Positions 33,637 to 44,069 of a stretch of DNA of 64,000 bases are shown piece by piece; the first letter of the stretch is position 1, and every line of letters begins with the position of its first letter. Made by a program: the position numbers and the translations under genes. The stretch comes from Chalara sp. BL73. Lineage: Eukaryota > Ascomycota > Leotiomycetes > Helotiales. Below the pieces are notes generated by a model. That model saw only the letters and a list, made by a program, of their open reading frames with translations, was not told the origin of the DNA and did not search any database. Where the stretch lies: contig CAKJVC010000003.1 of assembly GCA_918026815.1 (NCBI GenBank), forward strand, positions 186,001 through 250,000. Reading direction: 5' to 3'.

Positions 33637-34097
33637 TGTCACGAACCGAATCCTGGGACCCGCTGAGGCCCCAGGAAAAGAGCCCCAGGACACTTTAGTG
33701 TCTCAGGACCAATAGAAATCCCAGAAACGTGGGTTCCAGAATCAGCCAGTGTTCTAAGACTTTAAATAAGTAAAAAAGCAGACGACTTATTAACTTCTGG
33801 AAACCGCGACCGTGTCACGTAATAAAGTTTAAAAAAGTTTAAAAACTTTACTAAAGTCCAAAAACTCCCCAAAAAAACATAAACTCCAGTTTAACTACAA
33901 CGTATAAGTAGTTGTAGTTTTATAGTTTAAAAACTTTGTGCTCAACTTTTATTATAGTTTAGCAATATAGTTTTTGTTATACTTGTAACGTTTTACTTTT
34001 CAGTAAAAAGCAGTGCTTAGTTTATTTTATATATATTATACTAACTAACGAGCTTTAAGTTTAGCTATTTAAGCTTAAAGCTATTTTGTACGTTACA
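33637..34097 (+). repeat. Gypsy-461 5' LTR
   Basis: 461 bp, TGTCACGAACCG...CGTTACA. Compared with the 3' LTR, changes are almost entirely C/T and G/A. In this copy the outer (5') part keeps GC and the inner (3') part has lost it; in the other LTR it is the reverse, so mutation is heaviest toward the element interior. Confidence 0.93.
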
Positions 34098-34269
34098 CTT
34101 TAAACACTTGAGTTTTAAAATAACTAAGCAATATAGCATTTAACATAAAAAGCTTTTTCGCTAGTACTTTAAAGCAGAAAGCTAAAAAAAAAGTAGTTAT
34201 TTCAGATATTACCGCTACCGACAAAAACGAAAACATCGAGCTTTTCGACGTCGAGTTTACTAAAGTCGA

Positions 34270-35130
34270 AGTTTCAGAAACTTTAAAAGTTTTTTTGCCG
34301 GACAAATACTACGAAAACAGAAAAAATTTTAAAACTTTTTTTTTTTAAATAAAAATTTATCAGAAATTTAATAACGACAAGTTTTTTTATAAAAAAGCTT
34401 ACTGTTTGTTCGCTGTTTTTTACTTTAAGAGAAATGCGGCTAAATAAGTTATACTGCTTTTGAAAAACTACTTTTAGCATAACAAAAATATCGACAAGTA
34501 CATAGCAGTTACTAAAATAGCGTTAAAAAAATAGTCGAGATTCAAAAAAGCAATTAAAGCAGTATTCGAAAACATAAACGAAAAAAAAACCGCTGAGCGA
34601 CACTTGTATAGCTTACAACAAACAAAAACGACTATTGCTTACGTTACAAAATTCAGAAAATATACTGCTTAAACCGGCTAAAACGCACAGGCTTTAATTA
34701 GCTACTACATAAAAAAACTTAAAATTTATATTTAAGCTGAACTCGTTCGAATAAACAACTTTACGAATATAGAATCGCTAATCGAAATGTTTGTGCTAAT
34801 AAACAACAAAATCAGCGATTTCTACAAAAACTAAAAATCTATAAAAAAACGCTGCTATTACAAAAACGAAAAAAAAAGCGTAACTTAAAAAAAAAGCTAA
34901 ACCGTTAGCTAAAATCTATAAAAATAAACGCTACAAAAAAAAAAAAGTCTATATTTAAAAAAGAAATGCAGCACTAAAAAAAAAAAAAACTGTGTTATAT
35001 TTGCGGCAAAAAAAAGTATATAGCTTTATTTTATAAAAAAAACAAAAACAAAAAACAAACTAATGTTATTTAAGTCAAAAAAGCCTGTGCAAAAAAACGA
35101 GTAAAAAAATATAAAGCACAAAAATTTTTT
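34270..35130 (+). pseudogene. Gypsy-461 gag remnant
   Basis: The plus-strand frame from about 34,280 is a Lys/Phe-rich helical protein with TAA/TAG stops at Gln/Trp positions. Near its end, CYICGKKKYIALFY (34,993-35,034) is a zinc knuckle in which the His and the last Cys now read Tyr. Both substitutions are single C-to-T or G-to-A changes. Confidence 0.65.
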
Positions 35131-35499
35131 TAAAAGTTTTCAAAAAAAAACCTCGAAAAAATAAAAATAGTTACACAGCTTTTAAAATTCGATTTCTTCG
35201 CTTTAAGAACTATAAGCCTAGTACCGGCGCCGAAATTTTACTCGGAAATCGGCAAAAAATAAAAACTAGCTTTGTTCGAAAAAAAAGCTAAAATATAGTT
35301 TTTTTTTACTGACAGAAAAAAGCCTAACTACTAAAAAAAGCCGCAAAAAAAAGCATAAATACAAAACTTTTCAAAATAAAAGCTAAAGTTATTTATAAAA
35401 ATAAACGCCGTGTAGCGTTTAAATTAACTAACAACAAAATTATCGAAAAGTATATAACAAAAAAACGGCTTTTAAAACTAAAGCAGTACTTAAAAAAAA

Positions 35500-38400
35500 G
35501 AAACATTTAAAAAATAATAAATAATCTGAAAAAGCAGCGTACTTAGCGCTGCATAACTAGAAATTCCGACTATAAAATATTTGCCGAAAACAAAAAGCTA
35601 AAAGTTAGCTATATAATCGAAAACCGGCTTTACAAACTAGTTAAAAAAAGACTTAATTACAAGCTATAACTAAATGCTATATACAGCAACTTTATTCGAA
35701 AACAAAAACTTAAACAAGCAACAGCTACATCGAAACTACACTAGCTCAAAAAAACCGTAAAGCTAAAAAACGCAAATACAAAAGTTATAATTAATATTAA
35801 AACTATAAACATGTACATTAACACAAAATACGTTTAAAAAAAAACAATCAAAACAAAATACAAAAAACGTTTATACTAAATAACAGCAATCGATAGCAAA
35901 AACGTCGGCACGAATAAATAAGTTAAAAAAAAAATTCTGCTTATAAAAATAGTTATGCTAAAAAAGTATACTAAAAAAATAGTTTTTAACGTTATGCTAA
36001 TTAAAAAGCATAATGTTATTTTCGAAATTTTTTAAGTTAAAAAGTATAACTTAAATATAAACTAAACGAATAACAGTATTCGGTTTAACAAATGTATTTG
36101 TATAAAAAGTAATTTACAAAATACGTATAGCGAAAAAAAAGCTAGCGCTGCTTTTTTTAAGCTAAAATCTTAAAAACTTGAAAATCCGGTACAGCAAAGT
36201 ACAAAAAATGCGTTCGACTAAATAATACTTGTACTATACAAAGAATTTTTACAGCTGTTCGAAAACTTACAAAATATACGTGTTTTGCTAAAACATTAGC
36301 TATAAAACTATAAAATTAATTTAAAAAAAAAAAAAAGCTACTTTCTGAAAAACTAAAATTTTACAACTTACAAATTTTAAAAACGCTTAAAAAATATATG
36401 CAAAAATCAGCGAAAAAAAAATAAATTAAAAAATCCAAGTCGCCGGCAGTATTAAATATACTGCTAGCACGCAAAAAGAAAAAAACTAAAAAGACTTTAA
36501 AAAAAAACTTTGCGTAAACTATTGTAGCTTGAACAACATTATAATAAAAAATGTATATTTTGTGTTTAGTAGCTAGTATTTGCGAAACAGCTTAGCTAAA
36601 ACAAAAATATTTACTAAACTTAATTAAAAAAGTTCGTTTGTTTTAATACGAATCAAAAAAAGCTATAAATAAAAAACAGTTTTTATATTGTTTTCGAGAC
36701 TATAAAAATATACAGTTATGCTTTTTAGTTTAACTAATGTTTCGGCTACGTGCTAAAAACAAAATAAAAACATACTAAAAAAATTCTTTTAAAAAACCGT
36801 CGTATATTATTTCGACAATATTTTAATCTTTTCGAAAAAGCCGAAAAAACACGAAAAACATATAAAGCAAATTATAAAAAAGCTCGTTTAAGTAAATTTC
36901 CAGCTAAAACTATCGAAATGCAAATTTAGCATTACTAAAGTAAACTTTTTAAAATACATTGTCGAAACAAAATACTTCGCGATTAACTTTATTAAAATTA
37001 AAAATATCCAGAAATAAAAATTACTACGCAACGTAAAAAACGTACAATTATTTTTAAAATTCGCTAACTTTTGCTAACAATTTATTAAAAAATACTTAAA
37101 ACTTGTATACTTTTTAACGTAACTAACTAGAAAAAACGTACTTTTCGAATAAAAAATAAATTAAAAAACAGTTTTCAAAAAAATTAAAAACAAGTTTATT
37201 AAAAAACCTATTTTTAAACATTATAACTGTAATAAAACAAGCATAGTAAAAACCGATGCTTTCGATACGATAATAAAAGCAGTACACTTTTAAAAAAACG
37301 ATAACGGCAAATTACATTTTGTCGTTTACTTTTTAAAAACTATATTATCGGCGAAGCAAAATTACAACATATACGAAAAAAAACTACTTGCAATTATAAA
37401 AGCATTTAAGCACTAGCGCATTTACTTGCAAAAAGCTAAGTTTACAATTACTATTTACACCGACTATATAAATTTTCGAACTTTTACTATTACTAAAGTT
37501 TTAAAAAATCGAAAATTAGTTAAATAAACAAAAAAACTAGCCGGATTTAATTTAGTTATTAAACATGTCAGCAAAACAAATAATGCTAAAACTAACGCGA
37601 TAAACAAAAAACCAAAATATAAAAACTTTAAAGTATATAAAAAAACAGTTCTGTTTAAAATGTTTAAAAACAGTAACTTTGTTTTTAATATAAAAAAAGT
37701 TGCAGCTACTATAAAACACGATTTTAATAAACTTTAGTTAGTACGTTTTAAAAATAGCGCGAAAAAAAACTTTAGTATACAACGTATACTAAAACTTACT
37801 TTGTAAAAAAATAAAAAAAACAACGAAATTTTTCGACAAAAAAGTACAAAAAAACTATATATACTAAAAAAAATAAAAAAAAGCTTTGTTAAAAAACAGT
37901 ATAGTTTTTTTGTACACAAACACTAAAAAATCAAAAAAACTTATAAAAAAATTGTAAAAACTTTTTAGTGCTTAAAGCTAAAAACTACAGTAAAAACAGT
38001 AGTTAGCAGTTGTAATACTTGCATTAAAAACAAAGCACTTCGTCGAGTTTTTTATAAACAAATAAAAACAATTCCGATACTATTTACACTGTAAAAATCG
38101 ATATTTTGGAATTTCGTTGTTAAACTTCCGAAGTTTAAAAACCCAGTAACAAAAGTGAAATACAATTTTATTCTGGTTATAGTAAAAAAATTAACAAAGT
38201 ATATAATACTCGTTTTATACTGCGAAGCAAATATAGCAAAAAATTTCGCACACACTTTTTTTTAAAAAAGTTGTCGCTTTGCATAAATTACCGGAAAAAA
38301 TTATATTAAATAAAAACAAACTTTTTACATTCAAGTTTTAAACAAGCTTTATAATGCAGCTAAGCGCTAAAAAAAAGCTATTTACGTTTTTTTACTTACA

Positions 38401-38700
38401 AACAAATAAGCAAACCGAAAAAATAAATTAAGTAGTAAAAGTATACTTAAAATGCTACATTAACTATAAACAAAACAATTAAGTACAGCTGTTGCTGTTT
38501 GCGCAATTTGTATACAACAGTTTAGTTACAAAAACAACTACAGTTTTACTATTTTTCGCCAACTATAGCTACGAGCTAGTAGCATACAAAAAACTAAGAA
38601 TTACGAATATTAACAATAAACATGTTCGAATTCAAATTTAAAACATTAAAAAACTACACAAAAAACTAACAAAAAACTTGCAGTTTGTAACAGAAAAAAA
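35500..38700 (+). pseudogene. Gypsy-461 pol remnant (protease, RT, RNase H, integrase)
   Basis: The plus-strand frame is littered with stops but collinear with chromovirus pol. RNase H region pieces near 37,250-37,600 include YEKKLLAII-like and FTITIYTD-like blocks and HVSGK..NAKTNA. The zinc-binding SCNTCIKNKALRR is near 38,010. Integrase is at 38,130-38,560 (KNPVTKVKYNFILVIVKKLT, then AQFVYNSLVTKTTTVLLFFA). I could not find an intact catalytic residue set. Confidence 0.7.
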
Positions 38701-38764
38701 CGTTTACTACTACAATAAAAAACGTAGTCAAAAGCTTACTTTTTAAAATAAAAAAAAAATTTAT

Positions 38765-39058
38765 TTGCTTAAAAAAAACATTAATACCAAAAAACTAAGT
38801 AACAAGCTGAACTACAAAAAATTGAAACTATACAAAATCAAAAAAGTCAGAAAACTTTTAAACTACAAGTTGAATTTACTTAAAAACATAAATATTTATT
38901 CAGTATTTTATATATCTTTGTTTAAAAAAGTACTACCGAACGTTTTACCGGCACTAAAAACCGAATTTTTTTTAGTTAACTTAAACGCTGAATATAAAGT
39001 AGAACAAATTCTGAACTGCAAGTACGTTAAAACACAAGTCAAATATTTCGTTAAATAA
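38765..39058 (+). pseudogene. Gypsy-461 integrase C-terminus with chromodomain-like end
   Basis: The one open stretch of this pol. It reads a GPF-like module (KIKKVRKLLNYKLNL) followed by YSVFYISLFKK (the family HPVFHVSLLEP) and then AEYKVEQILNCKYV...VKYFVK, the start of a chromodomain. The frame ends at TAA where the family continues with a W.GY motif. This places Gypsy-461 among chromoviruses, whose chromodomain is thought to guide integration to heterochromatin. Confidence 0.75.
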
Positions 39059-39155
39059 AAAAACTACTTACACTCAAAAAACATATAAAAACTTAAAAGC
39101 AACTTTAATTGCTTTAAATTGTTAGTAAAGTTTTATTAACAAAATCTTGATTTGC

Positions 39156-39731
39156 TCAGAAAAAGTTTAAAAAACTGAAAAATCCCGCTAGAAAATCGTT
39201 ATAAAATTCGCTAGCGGCAAAAGCGATGCTAGCAGCAGCAGCTTGCTTTTGCTTTTCGTTTTTTTTTGTTTCAGTTTTTTTTTTTTTTTTTTTTTCGGCA
39301 GCATCCAGCTTTTCCAGATAGCGAAAACTACGGCGAGCTATTTTTTTTCGACGTTTTTTAACGAATGCTTTTTGTTTTTTCAAGCGAAGAATTTTGGCTA
39401 TAGCGGCCTTTTTCTTTTTGTTCAGCTTTTCGAGCTGACAGTTAATAGCTACTTAGTCGGCCGAGCGAAGTACTTAGGAATTTTACTTGTTTGCTAAAGA
39501 AATTTTTACGTCGCAAAAACACTTTATTCGTATACATTCAGAGCACTTTGCTAAGCGTTTTTTTTCTGGATTAGCAATACATTTTAAATTCTTTTTTTTA
39601 CACCGAGTACACGAAAACATTTCTTCGCCGACAAACTCGATAAAATTAGTTAATTTAAATTTTTTACAAATTTTCTTTTCGAACAAACTTTTACTACGAT
39701 TTTTAGTTTTGCTCGTGCGCTGAAGTAGCAT
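39156..39731 (-). pseudogene. Antisense Cys-rich / coiled-coil frame between pol and 3' LTR of Gypsy-461
   Basis: A single minus-strand frame of about 191 codons from 39,731 to 39,156, opposite to gag-pol. Its N-terminal part has a Cys cluster, CTRCKKKNLKC followed by KCSECIRIKCFC, reminiscent of the short CxxC zinc-binding domains found in many ascomycete hypothetical proteins. The C-terminal part is Lys/Glu/Leu-rich and heptad-like (LRLKKQKAFVKKRRKKIARR; FRYLEKLDAAEKK). It is interrupted by three in-frame stops between 39,408 and 39,483, all TAA/TAG at likely Gln positions, so it reads as two open pieces in the same frame (348 bp apart from start to start, a multiple of three). The start at 39,731 may not be the original one. 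Function unknown. Confidence 0.6.
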
Positions 39732-39820
39732 AATAAAAAAGAAAAAAAGCTATGCTTTTTGCGCGAGATTTCTTTACTTGTATTTAAGCGTGAAAGCACG
39801 CTAAAGCGGAAAAGGAATAG

Positions 39821-40281
39821 TGTCACGAACCGAATTTTGAAACTCGCTAAAGCTTCAAGAAAAAAGCTTTAAGACACTTTAGTGTCCTAAAACCAATAAA
39901 GATCTTAAAAACGTAAGTCCCAGGATCAGCCAGTGTTTTAGGACTTTAAGTAAGTAAAAGAGCAAACGGCTTATTGACTTCTGGAAACCGCGACTGTGTC
40001 ACGTAATAAAGTCTGGAGAAGTTTGGAGACTTTATTAAAGTTTAAAAACTCCAAAAAAAAACATAGACTCCAGCTTAATTACAGCGTATAAGTAGTCGTA
40101 GTTTCATAGTTTAAAAGCTTCGTGCTCAACTTTCATTATAGTCTAGCAATATAGCTTTTGTTATACTTGTAACGTCTCACTTCTCAGTGAGAAGCAGTGC
40201 CTAGTCTATTTCATATACACTATACCAACCAACGAGCCCCAAGCCCAGCTACCTGGGCCTAAGGCTATCCCGTACGTTACA
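39821..40281 (+). repeat. Gypsy-461 3' LTR
   Basis: 461 bp, the partner of 33,637-34,097. Its first about 150 bp (internal side) are AT-shifted and its distal 250 bp keep normal GC, ending CCGTACGTTACA. Confidence 0.93.
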
Positions 40282-40286
40282 CTAAT

Positions 40287-41866
40287 ATATTTGCTGCGCG
40301 CTGTTTAATATTGCTTTTATTGCATTAAAGTAATTTCGTTTTTTGTATTTATAAAAAAAACTAATTTAGCCGGAAATATAAAAATTTTAAATTTATTTAA
40401 AATAACGTTAAACTCGCTAAAAATAATTTTTTTTTTATTTGGCAATAAAAGTCGGCTTAATTAGCTTTCGACTCGAACAGCAGTATTATAAATAAGCTAA
40501 ATAAAACTTTAAGTTTGTCGGTTATAGTAATAAAAATAGCAATAAAAAAATAATAATAAGTTTTAGCGAAAATACTTAAAATCGACGTTAACAAAATTTA
40601 AACAGTAAATATTTGTTAAAGCTAAAACTTAAGCTTAATATAAAAAAGTTAAAACTAAAACTAAAATTTAAAAAAAGCTTAAGTTTAGTTTTTTGGTTTT
40701 AAACTAAAATAACGCTTAAGTTTAAGCTTAATAAAGTTTTCGACAGTAATAAAGTTAGTTTGTTAAACGAAATAACTATTTCAACTTTAAATAAAAACGA
40801 TTGTACTATAAACTCGAACAAGTCGGTAAAACTAGCTAAAAAATAGTAGCTTTTTTAAAAATCAGCTTGAAATAAAAGCATTTCGTTATTGCGCTTTTTA
40901 AAATAAATTAAATAAAAAGTACAATTTAGCCGATTAAAATATGTGTTAAATATATTACCGACTGTATTTTCGATATAAAAAAACTAGTAGTTTAAATTGC
41001 GCTATACTAGCCGGTAATAAAGTTAAAAATTTTTAAATTTAAGCAACGATTTTTTTATAAAAAAAATCGACAAGTGTTTTATACAACGTTTTTTATATTG
41101 CGCTACAAAAGTTTTTAAACGCTTTAAACTGCTTTAGCTATTGTTTAACTTCGGCAAAAAGTTTTTTAGTTTAAGTATATTTTAAAAGTTTATTTTACAA
41201 TACAGCAAGCTAAAGTTTTTAAAAGTTAATTTCGAATAAAACTTAAAAAAAGCCGTTCGGCTAGTAAAGTGTAAGTAAACTTACATATTTTCGCTTAGTT
41301 TAGTAAGTGGAAATAAAAAACTTATTAACGCATTTTGTTAAAGCCCGAAAAAAAAAGCTATTAAATTCAATGTTTAAAATACTAAACTTTGGCTATAGCT
41401 ATAGTTTAAAGCAAAAACACTAACTTTAAAAACATATAATAATAAAAAAAAACCTGCTACTGAATAAAAGTAAGCAAAGCCCGAAAAAAGAAAGTTAGTA
41501 CAGTTTTTTTGTGTATATTATTAACAAAACGAAAAGAAAACCAACTGTTGAAGTAATCGAAAAGCTCTGAACAAAAAAAAAAGCAAAAAAAAAAGCTAGC
41601 ACAGCCGAAAAGTCCGTTAACTTGACAAAAACGACGACGTAAAAGCCGAAAAGCCGAAAGTCCGTTTGTTATTTAAATAGTATATACTAAATTGCTTTTT
41701 AAAAAATAAAAAAACACTTCTAAAAAAAAAAAAAAGAAAAGTAAAGTAAATTCAACTTTTAACCTGTAAAAGTATACCTGGAATACGTGAATTAGTAGCG
41801 TTCTCTAATTTGTAAGACAGGACTTAGCTAGTAGTTAAGTTCTGTGCGGAATCCGGGCTCATAACC
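40287..41866 (-). pseudogene. Copia-114 interior, 5' side (gag region), heavily mutated
   Basis: The remainder of Copia-114 up to its 5' LTR. On the minus strand it should hold the leader and gag. It is AT-rich with many stops and no zinc knuckle could be picked out. The last about 110 bp (41,755-41,866) recover normal composition toward the LTR. Confidence 0.5.
41845..41866 (-). other. Copia-114 primer-binding site (half-tRNA initiator Met type)
   Basis: On the minus strand GGTTATGAGCCCGGATTCCG directly follows the LTR. Its complement contains GGGCTCATAACC, the anticodon-arm sequence (CAT anticodon) of initiator methionine tRNA. Drosophila copia and yeast Ty5 prime from an internal half of this tRNA with a site of the same form, so I infer the same mechanism here. 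Confidence 0.75.
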
Positions 41867-41980
41867 TGATGAAAAAGAGAGAACTTGATCGTATTCTTCA
41901 ATGAGGGTAGGGGACAGGCCCTCTATCTATATGCCTACAGTCAGGGTTTATAGTGGGGCTGTGTGCCTGAGGTTTCAACA
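41867..41980 (-). repeat. Copia-114 LTR (5' LTR in element orientation)
   Basis: 114 bp, the partner of 13,558-13,671, followed by the GTTCT duplication at 41,981-41,985 where LINE-4 resumes. Confidence 0.92.
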
Positions 41981-43675
41981 GTTCTATTTCGCCAATACTG
42001 TTTTTGATTTACATACGAGACTTAGCGGCAAAGCTAGCTTCGTCGATTAAAATAGTGTTGTACATAGACGACATGTTATTGACTACGGCATCGACTAGCT
42101 TACGGAAAAATGTACGCATACTAGAACGCGAAGTAGCTAAACTAGCTGAACTAGCGAGCTTGAATGCAATTTAATTCGATTTGGCCAAAACCGAACTAAT
42201 CTACTTTACGACAGCCAAACTAGCTAGTTTAATTAGCTTACGACTACTTGACAACAACGTCGTACAGCCAAAAAAGCTAGTACGCTAGCTAGGCATTTGG
42301 TTCGATTCAGAGCTCACATTTAAGCAACACGTCGCAATACGTACTAGTCAAGCTAGGTCAGCTTTTAATCGACTATCTAGACTAGCTAATACGGAGCAAG
42401 GTTTTAGTCTTTTTGCTATTCGACAATTATACTTCGCTTGCGTGACTAGCGTAGCCGACTACGGAGCGGTAATATAGTGGAAAGGCCAAGCACAATTTAG
42501 CCGACAATTACAATCACTACAGAACTTAGCACTACGCAAAATACTAGGCGTTTTCCGAACTAGCCCTATTTGCCCTATGGAAGTCGAATCGGCATTGTAT
42601 TCCGCTAGCGTACGACTTAACGCTAGCGTACGACAATATGCTATTCGAGCTTTGAAGCTACCTCAAAATCACTCTATCAGACAAGCCACACAAACAGCTA
42701 CAGCCGGCACGCAGCTAGAACGCATCGCTAGTTCAGCTAGTTCAGCTAGACTAGAGCATATTCAGCACTACAAGTACGCTCCATGGAATCGCACTACGCC
42801 ATACAAAGTCGAAATCAGCTCGCTGTCAAAAGAGAACGCCACCACAATGCACCAAACTAGCTTGAATCACCTAAGCTACCTTAGTACAATTAACATGTAT
42901 TCCGATGCGTCGATGGTTCCCAGCACCGAATCGACAGGTGTAGGAATCGGCTTCATTGCGCTACAATACGACAATCAAGGACGGCCTAGTACAATACATC
43001 GCAATATCGACAACATTGGCCAATTACAGCTAGTCTACAATGGAGAGCTAGAAGGAATCACACAAACTATCGAATACGCTAGTACAATAGCACAGCCTGG
43101 CCAGAACTACAATATCTATGCCGACAATCAAGCCGCACTTCACAGGCTAAAATCAGCTAACGACAATCCCGGCCAATTACAGAAAATCAAAACTAGCGAA
43201 GCTACGCTATATGCAATAGAAAAAAGAGCTAGTATTGCACTTAAGTAAGTTCCAGAGCATACGGATATTTACGGAAACGACCAAGCCGACAAACTAGCTA
43301 AACTAGCTACAACTATCGAACTTAGTACTACAACGACTAGTTTTGCGGTATTAGGCTGCGAAGCAAAAAAAGCCAATATTGCGAAATAGAAAAATGTGTT
43401 AGCAAAGTACGACAGCAAGCTTAGTACAAATTTATTTATATATAAAAAGCTATTTCCGTGGAAAATCAAGTCAAAAATACAACTACCGCGCGGAACGACT
43501 AAAGAGCTAGCAAGCTCGCTATTTCAATTAAAGCTCGGCCATGGCTATATTCGATCATATTTGCACAAGCTAAGTCATGTGACGTTTGACAAGTGTGTGT
43601 GCGAAACGAAAGAAACAGCTCAGCATTTGCTACTTAGCTGTAATAATCCTAAGCTAGTTTTAGCTAGATCAAAAC
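41981..43675 (+). pseudogene. LINE-4 ORF2, RT end / RNase H / C-terminus
   Basis: Continuation of LINE-4 after the Copia-114 insertion. The RT active-site region reads YIDDMLL near 42,063, where the other copies have YMDD. The longest open part (42,577-43,248) covers the linker with only two Ala-Ser-Ser units and RNase H (YSDAS, GELEG, YADNQAA). Stops include TAG for TGG near 42,475 (VI*WKG) and others near 43,247 and 43,389. The C-terminal Cys/His cluster is present at about 43,590-43,640, and the match ends at GATCAAAAC, where a solo LTR begins. Confidence 0.9.
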
Positions 43676-44069
43676 TGTTGATTATTGCGTAATCCAACAT
43701 TACGTAATATTAGGTGATAGTATCTATACTCGCCACATGAGTCATATTTGCTATGAGTCATATTTGCCACATGAGTCATATTGGCCACATGAGTCATATT
43801 TTGCCACGCTATTACAAATCGAATTTGATTTAAATCTTTTCGATTCTTTTTATTAGAAATCAATTCTAAAGACGCGTAAGCTATGACTCACGCTAGTAGA
43901 GCATAATAGGGTATAAATAAGCCTGTCCGCTCCTTTGTAAATAATATAAGTCAAGTTCAAAAAGTCAATTTAAACAAGTCAAACAATACAAGTCAAAGTC
44001 AATACAGCTGTCAATTAGCTAATTCGTATAGCTATTACTATTAGCTTCTATTTCACATCCTATTCAACA
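43676..44069 (+). mobile_element. Solo LTR (394 bp, Copia-like ends) in LINE-4
   Basis: Begins TGTTGATTATTGCG and ends TATTCAACA, matching TG...CA ends. A TATA box (TATAAATA, 43,912-43,919) is preceded by a cluster of bZIP-type sites. Flanks are AAAAC on the left and AAAAG on the right, not a perfect duplication, and about 550 bp of LINE-4 that should lie at the junction are missing. The right flank is already the LINE 3' tail. It is unlike the other LTRs in the window. Confidence 0.75.
43684..43891. promoter_or_regulatory. Cluster of bZIP-type binding sites in the solo LTR
   Basis: Four exact ATGAGTCAT palindromes at 43,737-43,745, 43,753-43,761, 43,771-43,779 and 43,789-43,797, spaced 16, 18 and 18 bp start to start. 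In addition there is ATGACTCAC at 43,883-43,891, ATTACGTAAT at 43,699-43,708 and ATTGCGTAAT at 43,684-43,693. ATGA(C/G)TCAT is the Gcn4/AP-1 core and TTACGTAA the Yap-type core. They lie 20-230 bp upstream of the TATA box. Confidence 0.65.

Larger units (their letters stand above)
33637..40281 (+). mobile_element. Gypsy-461: chromodomain Ty3/Gypsy element, plus orientation
   Basis: 6,645-bp element with 461-bp LTRs and the CTAAT duplication, inserted in Copia-114. Order on plus: gag (zinc knuckle near 34,990), protease/RT/RNase H (about 35,500-37,650), integrase (about 37,690-38,700), C-terminal chromodomain-like piece (38,765-39,058), then an antisense Cys-rich frame (39,156-39,731) and a purine tract GGAAAAGGAATAG next to the 3' LTR. 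The interior is strongly mutated. Confidence 0.93.
13558..41980 (-). mobile_element. Copia-114: Ty1/Copia element, minus orientation, swollen by nested insertions
   Basis: Two 114-bp LTRs (13,558-13,671 and 41,867-41,980) bound a 28.4-kb interval inserted in LINE-4. The element's own sequence is 13,672-16,935, 32,191-33,636 and 40,287-41,866 (about 6.3 kb); the rest is Copia-206 and Gypsy-461 with their own contents. Orientation is minus: the primer-binding site lies next to the right LTR, a purine-rich tract next to the left LTR, and RNase H remnants read leftward near 13,800-14,080. The interior is very AT-rich and full of stops, while the LTRs differ at only two positions. Confidence 0.92.

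Noticed and set aside
39243..39497. Phe-rich plus-strand ORFs at 39,243-39,497 and 39,487-39,723
   Set aside because: They are antisense shadows of the Lys-rich and Cys-rich minus-strand frame. AAA/GAA codons read as TTT/TTC.
13672..41866. AT-rich block as mitochondrial DNA or a centromere
   Set aside because: LTR pairs, target duplications and degraded gag-pol order account for nearly all of it, and mitochondrial genes are absent. A centromeric role cannot be judged from sequence alone.
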